Assembly (NCBI GenBank): GCA_903879775.1
Contig: CAIRMY010000265.1
Location: forward strand, 1-5,413
Length of the DNA: 5,413 nt
From: an uncultured Bacteroidota bacterium
Lineage (GTDB): Bacteria; Bacteroidota; Bacteroidia; NS11-12g; UBA955
Reading direction: 5' to 3'
In this document: piece by piece, positions 1 through 5,203 of the stretch
Layout of the letters: each line of letters begins with the position of its first letter
Numbering within the stretch: the first letter of the stretch is position 1
Position numbers and translations under genes: made by a program
The notes under the pieces: generated by a model
Seen by the model: the letters and a program-made list of their open reading frames with translations, nothing else
Told to the model about the DNA's origin: nothing
Databases searched by the model: none

Positions 1-2
1 AG

Positions 3-12
3 CCCATATGGG
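3..12. repeat. Perfect 10 bp palindrome
   Basis: CCCATATGGG reads identically on both strands. It sits 7 bases before the first GC-rich hairpin and may be the edge of the same repeat cluster, which is cut by the window border. A 10 bp palindrome can occur by chance, so its significance is uncertain. Confidence 0.35.
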
Positions 13-19
13 TTCATAG

Positions 20-38
20 GGGCGAAAGCATTTCGCCC
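20..38. repeat. REP-like hairpin 1
   Basis: GGGCGAAA (20-27) and TTTCGCCC (31-38) are perfect reverse complements separated by the three bases GCA. This is a compact 8 bp stem, GC-rich at its base, in otherwise AT-rich intergenic DNA. It shares the GGGGCG...CGCCC stem base with the hairpin at 47-67, so the two look like variants of one palindromic family. Known bacterial REP (repetitive extragenic palindrome) elements have this general form. Assignment to that class is an inference from shape only. Confidence 0.6.
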
Positions 39-43
39 TTACG

Positions 44-67
44 GTAGGGGCGTATCGCATACGCCCC
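44..67 (+). repeat. REP-like hairpin 2 with GTAG foot
   Basis: GGGGCGTAT (47-55) and ATACGCCCC (59-67) form a perfect 9 bp stem around a three-base CGC loop. The tetranucleotide GTAG at 44-47 abuts the 5' foot of the stem, sharing its last G. In REP elements mobilised by RAYT (TnpA-REP) transposases, a GTAG-type tetranucleotide next to the hairpin is the known recognition feature. The resemblance is therefore suggestive of a non-autonomous RAYT substrate. No RAYT gene is present in this window. Confidence 0.6.
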
Positions 68-159
68 GCATCGCATACGCCCGTATCGCATACGCCCGTA
101 TAGCATACGCCCCTATCGTATACACCCGTATCGCATACGCCCCGTATCGCATACGCCCC
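51..159 (+). repeat. Seven-unit degenerate tandem array (CGTATCGCATACGCCC)
   Basis: Seven tandem copies of a 15-17 base unit can be read at about 51-67, 67-82, 82-97, 97-113, 113-127, 127-143 and 143-159, adjacent copies sharing a boundary C. The consensus is CGTATCGCATACGCCC. Copies six and seven are identical and carry CCCC, while copies two, four and five are diverged. Every good copy contains the small inverted repeat GTAT-CGC-ATAC, so the array is a string of mini-hairpins. The first copy is the 3' part of the GTAG-footed hairpin, so the array appears to have grown by partial duplication of that element. Much of the 219-base leader before the first gene is this array. Confidence 0.85.
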
Positions 160-181
160 GTACCTATTTTATTCGAATAAA

Positions 182-202
182 CATTAAACTCTAAACTCTA
201 AA
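182..202 (+). repeat. Heptad repeat array, 3 units, before gene 1
   Basis: Three in-register 7 bp units: CATTAAA, CTCTAAA, CTCTAAA. They end 17 bases before the ATG at 220 and 5 bases before the candidate promoter box. The same family (consensus CNYTAAA) recurs at 2775-2802, 3186-3261 and 5176-5203, always at a gene boundary. Confidence 0.8.
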
Positions 203-207
203 TTCCC

Positions 208-215
208 TATTTTTG
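208..215 (+). promoter_or_regulatory. Candidate Bacteroidota -7 promoter box (TATTTTTG)
   Basis: TATTTTTG fits the TAnnTTTG consensus of the primary sigma factor promoters of Bacteroidota. It ends 4 bases before the ATG at 220, so transcription would begin at or next to the start codon, giving a leaderless or nearly leaderless mRNA. No TTG/TTTG -33 element is evident at the usual spacing; the heptad array occupies that position instead. The box match is good but short, so this is a moderate call. Confidence 0.45.
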
Positions 216-219
216 TAAT

Positions 220-945
220 ATGAGGAAGTTTGTTTTCGTTGCTATTGTGGCTGTGGCCATCACATTTTCGTTTGCGTTTAACCTTTTGCCGACCAATGCC
301 AAGTTTGCTGGTATTTATAAGGGACAACAACCTTCCTATACTTTGAATGGGGTAACAGTTCCGGCTACAAACTTTAAATTTGTTGTGTCTGTGACCAACA
401 ATGGGGTTACCATGACGCAAACGCCCTCTGGTTCAACTGATGCTGGATCAGACAGCGAATCAGAAGTAGAATCGTCAGATGTTGCAGCAGGAGAGAATAT
501 CATTCGTTTTAAGGGCAGTTACAAGCTGTCTCACGATGGTCAATCGTACAAATTGCTTTGCAATATGGTTGAATTGCCAAAGAAATTATCGAATCCGGTT
601 TATACACTCATCATCAATAAAAACACGTTTACTGGAAAATGCGTCCCTGCCATTGCCGGAGAACCAGAATTTGAAATCGCGAAGGCTGGTTACGTAAAAA
701 AGGTTGGTATCCCAGAAAAAGTTGCTGCAGATTGTTCCGGCTTGGAAAAGGATTTGGAAGATTTTGAGAGGGACAGATACTCAAAATTTAATCCGCCAGT
801 TGAGTGCAAATCAATCAGCGTAAAGCACCTAAACAACTGTTTTTACGAATTAAACGCGGTGGTTGTAGATCCTGCTAACAACAAAACCAGAAACGTGAAA
901 TTGAAATACAAATTTGCCAAGGGCAATTGGGAAATTTCGAAGTAG
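220..945 (+). CDS. Exported protein of unknown function
   Basis: I do not recognise the family of this 241-residue protein. Residues 1-3 are positively charged (MRK) and 4-22 are strongly hydrophobic, giving a Sec signal peptide or N-terminal anchor. A plausible cleavage is after Ala27 (TNA|KF). There is no lipobox cysteine, so a lipoprotein is unlikely. A low-complexity acidic/serine-rich stretch at about 69-88 (SGSTDAGSDSESEVESSD) looks like a flexible linker between two halves. Five cysteines (114, 141, 172, 196, 207) lie in the mature C-terminal half and could form disulfides after export. The end (about 226-241, VKLKYKFAKGNWEIS) resembles the last strand of a beta-rich domain. The start is supported by the signal peptide and the promoter box just upstream. 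No ribosome binding site is visible. The gene stands alone: a 136-base gap follows and no terminator hairpin is clear, only a T-run near 953-958. Confidence 0.85.
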   Translation: MRKFVFVAIVAVAITFSFAFNLLPTNAKFAGIYKGQQPSYTLNGVTVPATNFKFVVSVTNNGVTMTQTPSGSTDAGSDSESEVESSDVAAGENIIRFKGSYKLSHDGQSYKLLCNMVELPKKLSNPVYTLIINKNTFTGKCVPAIAGEPEFEIAKAGYVKKVGIPEKVAADCSGLEKDLEDFERDRYSKFNPPVECKSISVKHLNNCFYELNAVVVDPANNKTRNVKLKYKFAKGNWEISK

Positions 946-1081
946 GTTCTCTTTTTTTCTGATGGACATTCGCTGCCTGCCAAAGACAAATGTTTCAATG
1001 TCATCATCTTTTGGTCTGATTGAATTTTGCTTTTAAAGATTTCAGTTTCTGTTTTTCATTTTTCTGTTGTAAACTTGGAAC

Positions 1082-1675
1082 ATGATATCGAAATTCTTTA
1101 CCTCAAACACTTATTTAATCGATGAAAAGGTGAACATGTTTAAGTTTGCCAACGCTTATAACGTTTATAATGAAAACGGTGAAACTGTGGGCAAAATTGA
1201 ACAGAAATTGAGCTTTGGCGCCAAAATGCTTCGCTTACTTCTAAATCCTGCAATGCTGCCTTTTCATCTCGATATCGTGAATACCGATGGGGATGTTGAA
1301 GCGTCCCTCCAAAGAGGTTGGACATTCTGGATGTCGAAAGTGGCAATTATTGATCCTTCTCAACAAACCATTGCAATCATTCGCAAGAAGTTTACATTTT
1401 TGAAACCATCTTTTGTCATTGAAACCACCACCGGAGATGTGATTGCTAAAATTACTGGTAATTTTACCGCTTGGAACTTTTCAATTACCGATGCAACCGA
1501 TGCCGAAATTGGTACAATCTCTAAAAAATGGAATGGTGTAACCAAGGAATTGTTTACCACTGCCGATAAATATATCGTAGATATCGTTCCTACATATACC
1601 AACAACGATGCCAATAAATTGGCAATTGTTGCAACTGCAATCACTGTTGATATGGTGATGAAAGAGAAGAAATAA
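1082..1675 (+). CDS. LURP-one-related / scramblase-like (Tubby-fold) protein
   Basis: A 197-residue cytosolic protein with no signal peptide. Its pattern fits the LURP-one-related/phospholipid scramblase-like superfamily, in which a 12-strand beta-barrel encloses a C-terminal hydrophobic helix. What is visible: alternating strand-like repeats such as YNVYNENGETVGKIEQK (26-42), FVIETTTGDVIAKITGNF (111-128) and FSITDATDAEIGTISKKW (133-150); the typical WNGVTKELFTTADKYIVDI block (150-168); and a closing hydrophobic helix at about 177-193 followed by KEKK. Bacterial members are poorly characterised and their biochemical activity is unknown, so the scramblase name should not be read as function. 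A weak promoter-like TAAACTTG lies at 1070-1077, and GGA five bases before ATG could aid initiation. The stop codon TAA shares its last A with the ATG of the next gene, so the two are probably translationally coupled. Confidence 0.8.
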   Translation: MISKFFTSNTYLIDEKVNMFKFANAYNVYNENGETVGKIEQKLSFGAKMLRLLLNPAMLPFHLDIVNTDGDVEASLQRGWTFWMSKVAIIDPSQQTIAIIRKKFTFLKPSFVIETTTGDVIAKITGNFTAWNFSITDATDAEIGTISKKWNGVTKELFTTADKYIVDIVPTYTNNDANKLAIVATAITVDMVMKEKK

Positions 1676-2679
1676 TGATCGATTTTAAAATAAATGCAGT
1701 GGCCCAAATCAATCATTCCAAGAAATGGTTTGTTTTTGCCATTGCATTGTTTTTTTTCTGTCAAGTTGCTTTGGGACAGAAAGTTAATGTCCCTCAAAAG
1801 AAAAACAAAAAAGAAATTCCAACGCTACAGCAAAAGTTAAAAGCGTATTTGGATTCTCAACCAGCCAAAATTGGGGTTGCACTAAAATTTATTCCGTATA
1901 ACGATTCTTTGGCTTTCGCGCAGAACCCGAACCAAGGGAAATTGAAGTATGAAACGTTTGATTATCATGGAAATGATTCATTTCTAATGATGAGTGTGGC
2001 GAAATTGCCACTTGCAATTTATACGTTGATGCTTGTTGAGGGAGGGACATTGTCGCTCGATACCCAAATTGCCATCGATAGCAACGATCTTGCTCGCGAA
2101 ACACATAGCCCAACGGTGAATGGCAAAACGGAACCGTTTAAAATCACACTGAGAGAAGCCATTGACGCGTCGGTAGGCCTCAGTGATAACATTACAACCG
2201 ATAAAATCTTTGATTTGGTTGGTGGACCACAAAAAGTTGAGGATTTCCTACAAAACTTGGGATACAATAACATGCATGTTCGCAGCAATTACCACACAAT
2301 GACAGAATCTACATTGGGTATGAATTGTAGCAGTCCGCTGGCAATGAATAAGTTACTGTTTGAATTGTACTATGGATTGTTAACCAAGCCAGAGCATTCG
2401 AAATACCTTTACGGATTGATGAAAAATACTCCAACTGGTCCAATGAGAATTCGTAAGGAACTTCCGTCAACCGTTGAATTTGCGCATAAAACTGGAACAT
2501 ATTACAACGATACTGTCATCAAAGCAATCAACGATGTTGGCATCATGAAGCTCAAAACTGGACTTGTTTTTCTGACTGTTTTTGTAAACGATTCGAAATT
2601 AGATCCGGCCGAAACCGAAAAAATACTGTCTACGATTGGGAAGAGGGTTTATGAGGATTATGGGATTATAGGAAAATAA
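1675..2679 (+). CDS. Exported class A beta-lactamase-fold serine hydrolase
   Basis: 334 residues. After a polar N-terminus, residues 18-34 form a hydrophobic signal sequence with likely cleavage after ALG34 (|QKVNV), placing the protein in the periplasm. Class A motifs occur in order: SVAK at 107-110 (nucleophile Ser107, base Lys110), SDN at 170-172, and HKTGT at 271-275. The DKIFDLVGGPQKVEDFL region (176-192), NCSSPLAM (217-224) and the His before KTG resemble subclass A2 enzymes of Bacteroidota (CfxA/PER-like). Aligning by eye on NCSSPLAM, the omega-loop position normally holding the deacylating Glu166 falls at Ser204/Asn205; the only nearby glutamate is Glu211. It may be a true but divergent beta-lactamase or a related hydrolase/penicillin-binding homologue, and resistance should not be assumed. 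ATG overlaps the upstream stop (TAATG) and is preceded by a purine-rich AAGAGAAG-like stretch. The last seven residues (DYGIIGK) and the stop lie in an octad DNA repeat. Confidence 0.88.
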   Translation: MIDFKINAVAQINHSKKWFVFAIALFFFCQVALGQKVNVPQKKNKKEIPTLQQKLKAYLDSQPAKIGVALKFIPYNDSLAFAQNPNQGKLKYETFDYHGNDSFLMMSVAKLPLAIYTLMLVEGGTLSLDTQIAIDSNDLARETHSPTVNGKTEPFKITLREAIDASVGLSDNITTDKIFDLVGGPQKVEDFLQNLGYNNMHVRSNYHTMTESTLGMNCSSPLAMNKLLFELYYGLLTKPEHSKYLYGLMKNTPTGPMRIRKELPSTVEFAHKTGTYYNDTVIKAINDVGIMKLKTGLVFLTVFVNDSKLDPAETEKILSTIGKRVYEDYGIIGK

Positions 2680-2759
2680 GATTATAGGATTATGAGATTA
2701 TAGGATTATAGGAAAATAAGATTATAGGAAAATAAGATTATAAGATTATAGGATTCTAA
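2656..2759 (+). repeat. 13-unit octad tandem array (GATTATAG / GAAAATAA)
   Basis: Exactly 13 consecutive 8 bp units with no slippage. Two types alternate irregularly: GATTATAG-like (units 1, 2, 4, 5, 6, 7, 9, 11, 12, with a few one- or two-base variants such as GATTATGG, GATTATGA and GATTATAA) and GAAAATAA (units 3, 8, 10). The final unit is GATTCTAA. The first three units (24 bases) are read in frame as the last seven codons plus TAA of the beta-lactamase-like gene, the stop being the end of unit 3. The rest fills most of the 130-base gap before the doxX-like gene. It does not form a strong hairpin. Confidence 0.92.
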
Positions 2760-2774
2760 ACCAATAAGCCAAAA

Positions 2775-2802
2775 CATTAAACACTAAACACTAAACACTA
2801 AA
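2775..2802 (+). repeat. Heptad repeat array, 4 units, before doxX-like gene
   Basis: CATTAAA followed by three perfect CACTAAA units, ending 7 bases before the ATG at 2810. It opens with the same ACATTAAAC as the array at 182. No TAnnTTTG promoter box or Shine-Dalgarno sequence lies between array and start codon, so the array occupies the position where expression signals for the doxX-like gene would be expected. Confidence 0.85.
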
Positions 2803-2809
2803 TATAATA

Positions 2810-3178
2810 ATGAATACTAAAAAATTAATAACTTGGGGACTTACCGGATTGGTTGGTATCTTATTTCTTGGCAGCGGTGCTGCAAAATTCATGATGGTTG
2901 AAGGAACTCCCGATTTTGAAAAAATGGTTAAAATGGGAATTGATTTGTCAACATTAAGATCTCTTGCAGCAGTTGAAATTATGGCTGCAGTTTTATTCTT
3001 GATCCCTAGAACTGGTGTTCTTGGATTCGGATTGTTATCGGCATACATGGGTGGCGCAATTGCAACACATTTAACTCACAATGAATCAGTTTTGGCTCCA
3101 TGCGTGATTCTTGGCTTCGTTTGGATCACCACGTTGGTGCGTTTTCCTGAAGTGGGACAACGTTTGTTTGCAAAATAA
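2810..3178 (+). CDS. DoxX-like integral membrane protein
   Basis: A 122-residue inner-membrane protein with four predicted hydrophobic helices at about 7-27, 50-66, 69-88 and 94-111, the standard topology of the small DoxX-like families. Characteristic elements are GSGAAKF (21-27) at the end of helix 1, the intramembrane Glu in LRSLAAVEIMAA (49-60), the LIPRTGVLGFGLLSAYMGGAIATHL stretch (64-88) and the short basic tail. The length is typical, so the gene looks intact. Members of this superfamily have been linked to redox or thiol homeostasis in some bacteria, but most, including this type, have no assigned reaction, so none is given. The gene is flanked by heptad arrays in opposite orientations (2775-2802 before, 3186-3210 after). 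The 92-base gap to acs makes co-transcription possible but unproven. Confidence 0.85.
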   Translation: MNTKKLITWGLTGLVGILFLGSGAAKFMMVEGTPDFEKMVKMGIDLSTLRSLAAVEIMAAVLFLIPRTGVLGFGLLSAYMGGAIATHLTHNESVLAPCVILGFVWITTLVRFPEVGQRLFAK

Positions 3179-3185
3179 AACAGAA

Positions 3186-3210
3186 TTTAATGTTTAACGT
3201 TTAGTGTTTA
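3186..3210 (-). repeat. Heptad repeat array, reverse orientation, after doxX-like gene
   Basis: TTTAATG, TTTAACG, TTTAGTG and a final TTTA: the reverse complement of the CNYTAAA heptad. It begins 8 bases after the doxX-like stop codon. The segment 3192-3204 pairs with 3236-3248 at 12 of 13 positions, so together with the forward array downstream it can form a long AT-rich stem with a loop of about 31 bases. Confidence 0.8.
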
Positions 3211-3226
3211 AAGTGCAATGTTCATA

Positions 3227-3261
3227 CGCTAAACTCTAAACGCTAAACTCTAAACTCTAAA
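3227..3261 (+). repeat. Heptad repeat array, 5 units, before acs
   Basis: Five gapless units CGCTAAA, CTCTAAA, CGCTAAA, CTCTAAA, CTCTAAA, ending 9 bases before the acs ATG. It has the same orientation and position relative to the start as the arrays before gene 1 and the doxX-like gene. No other promoter-like box or ribosome binding site is seen between it and the start codon. Confidence 0.87.
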
Positions 3262-3270
3262 TATCCCATT

Positions 3271-5187
3271 ATGAAATTCCACAGAATCAATTCGTTAGAA
3301 GATTACAAAGCGCAATATCAACGCAGTGTTGAGAATCCTGAAGCTTTTTGGGATGACATCGCCAAAACTTTCACTTGGCAGAAGCCTTATACAAAAGTAC
3401 TTCAATGGGATTTTCAACATCCTTCTATTCAATGGTTTGCAGATGGTGAATTGAATATCACGGAGAATTGTTTAGACCGACATTTACCACACAAAGCCAA
3501 TCAAACTGCACTTGTTTTTGAACCAAATGACCCAAGTCAAAAGGTGAGAACCTATACCTATGCTGAACTTCATCAAGAAGTGATGAATTTTTCACAAGTG
3601 CTTTTAAATCAGGGTGTTTTGAAGGGAGATAGGGTCTGCATTTATATGGGAATGGTGCCAGAATTGACCATTGCTGTGCTTGCATGTGCCCGAATTGGTG
3701 CCATTCATAGTGTTATTTTTGGGGGATTCAGTGCGCAAAGTATCACCGATAGAATCATTGATGCCCAAGCGGAATTTGTGATTACCCAGGATGCTGCTTA
3801 TCGTGGCAATAAAATCATCCCTCTAAAGCCAGTGATTGATGATGCGCTGCTAAAGTGCGATTTTGTGCAGAAAGTCATTGTCCTTACCCATGCAAAAGAA
3901 CCGGTGAACATGCTCAAAGGCCGCGATATTTGGTGGGAAGAGGAAATGGAATTGGTGGGGAAAGCAAATGTCCCTCCAGCAATCATGAACGCTGAAGATC
4001 CCCTCTTTATTTTATATACTTCGGGCAGTACCGGCAAGCCAAAAGGCGTGGTGCATACCTGTGGCGGATATATGGTTTGGGCGAATTATACCTTTGAGCA
4101 AGTGTTTCAATATCAAGAGAATGAGCTGCATTTTTGCACCGCAGATATCGGTTGGATTACGGGACATTCATACATTGTTTACGGGCCGTTGCTTGCAGGA
4201 GCGAAAACGTTGATGTTTGAGGGCATTCCAACGTATCCGGATGCTGGAAGATTTTGGGACATCGTGGAGAAGCATAATGTCAATATTTTGTACACGGCGC
4301 CAACTGCCATCAGAAGTTTGATGACTTTTGGAACAGGTGTTTTTGAGGGACGCGATCTCTCGTCATTGCGCGTATTGGGAACCGTTGGTGAGCCCATTAA
4401 CGAAGAGGCCTGGAATTGGTACGACGAAAACGTGGGCAAGAAAAATTGTCCGATCGTTGATACTTGGTGGCAAACAGAAACTGGGGGTGTCATGATTTCA
4501 AATTTGGCAGGAATTACGCCGAGTCGACCCGCTTGGGCAACGTTGCCATTGCCTGGAATTCAGCCGCTGTTGGTGGATGAAAAAGGCATTGAAAACACCG
4601 AAATCAACGCTGAAACGGGTTTCGTGCATGGAAATTTATGCATCAAATTCCCTTGGCCAGGTATGTTGAGAACCACCTATGGCGATCACCATCGTTGCTA
4701 CACAAACTATTTTGCAACTTACGAAAATCTATATTTCACTGGCGATGGCGCTTATCGTGATTCGGAGGGAAATTATAGAATCACGGGAAGGGTCGATGAC
4801 GTTCTAAATGTGAGCGGCCATAGAATTGGCACCGCCGAGGTCGAAAATGCAATCAATATGCACGTTGGGGTGGTTGAAAGTGCGGTTGTGGGGTATCCTC
4901 ACGACATTAAAGGGCAAGGAATTTACGCTTTTGTGATTTGTACGGATCATACCCACGATAAAGACTTGATCAAACGCGATATCAACGAAACCATTAGCCG
5001 ATTGATTGGTCCGATTGCGAAAGCCGACAAAATTCAGATTGTGAGTGGATTGCCAAAAACGCGAAGTGGTAAAATTATGCGAAGAATTTTGCGCAAGATT
5101 GCAGAAGGCGAACTCCAAAGCCTCGGAGATACCAGCACGCTGTTGGATCCAGGAGTGGTGGAGGAGATTGTGAAATTTAGGGTTTAG
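3271..5187 (+). CDS. acs: Acetyl-CoA synthetase, AMP-forming
   Basis: 638 residues, close to the family norm of about 650, colinear and complete. The cytosolic enzyme converts acetate, ATP and CoA to acetyl-CoA, AMP and PPi through an acetyl-adenylate. Domains in order: N-terminal ACS segment (about 1-65, including NITENCLDRHL at 62-72), the large adenylate-forming domain, and a mobile C-terminal lid from about 510. Motifs: P-loop YTSGSTGKPKG (249-259); GWITGHSY (294-301); GTVGEPIN (370-377); DTWWQTETGG (397-406). Trp400 with Ile296, Thr297 and Val372 matches the small acetate pocket (Trp414, Val310, Thr311, Val386 in the Salmonella enzyme), favouring acetate over propionate. YFTGDGAYRD (488-497) and GRVDDVLNVSGHR (506-518) carry the nucleotide and hinge residues (hinge Asp509). 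Lys601 in PKTRSGKIMRR is the catalytic lysine that Pat-type acetyltransferases modify in homologues, so post-translational control is likely. The last residues and stop lie in a heptad array. Confidence 0.98.
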   Translation: MKFHRINSLEDYKAQYQRSVENPEAFWDDIAKTFTWQKPYTKVLQWDFQHPSIQWFADGELNITENCLDRHLPHKANQTALVFEPNDPSQKVRTYTYAELHQEVMNFSQVLLNQGVLKGDRVCIYMGMVPELTIAVLACARIGAIHSVIFGGFSAQSITDRIIDAQAEFVITQDAAYRGNKIIPLKPVIDDALLKCDFVQKVIVLTHAKEPVNMLKGRDIWWEEEMELVGKANVPPAIMNAEDPLFILYTSGSTGKPKGVVHTCGGYMVWANYTFEQVFQYQENELHFCTADIGWITGHSYIVYGPLLAGAKTLMFEGIPTYPDAGRFWDIVEKHNVNILYTAPTAIRSLMTFGTGVFEGRDLSSLRVLGTVGEPINEEAWNWYDENVGKKNCPIVDTWWQTETGGVMISNLAGITPSRPAWATLPLPGIQPLLVDEKGIENTEINAETGFVHGNLCIKFPWPGMLRTTYGDHHRCYTNYFATYENLYFTGDGAYRDSEGNYRITGRVDDVLNVSGHRIGTAEVENAINMHVGVVESAVVGYPHDIKGQGIYAFVICTDHTHDKDLIKRDINETISRLIGPIAKADKIQIVSGLPKTRSGKIMRRILRKIAEGELQSLGDTSTLLDPGVVEEIVKFRV

Positions 5188-5203
5188 CGTTTAATGTTTA
5201 GCG
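5176..5203 (-). repeat. Heptad repeat array, 4 units reverse, spanning acs stop
   Basis: Four gapless units TTTAGGG, TTTAGCG, TTTAATG, TTTAGCG, the reverse complement of the CNYTAAA family. The array begins inside acs: it encodes the final Phe-Arg-Val and supplies the TAG stop (5185-5187). Its third unit supplies the ATG (5194-5196) of the following open frame. Together with 3227-3261 it brackets acs as an inverted pair. Confidence 0.85.

Noticed and set aside
51..159. CRISPR array
   Set aside because: The repeats are 15-17 bases, contiguous and without spacers, and no cas gene is present. They form a tandem palindromic array.
51..159. Replication origin iterons or partition site
   Set aside because: The units are palindromic and degenerate. 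No DnaA box cluster, rep or par gene is nearby.
961..1008. Inverted repeat GACATT/AATGTC as terminator for gene 1
   Set aside because: The stem is only about six pairs, has a loop of about 26 bases and lacks a following T-run, so it is too weak to call.
1360..1797. Minus-strand open frame opposite the LOR-like and beta-lactamase-like genes
   Set aside because: It is antisense to two well-supported coding regions, has no recognisable domain, and no start signals are seen.
2656..2759. Rho-independent terminator after the beta-lactamase-like gene
   Set aside because: The octad array lacks self-complementary GC stems and a terminal T-run.
5176..5203. Telomere-like repeat (one unit reads CCCTAAA in reverse)
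   Set aside because: Only one of four units has this sequence, the others vary at two positions, and the genes around it are bacterial.
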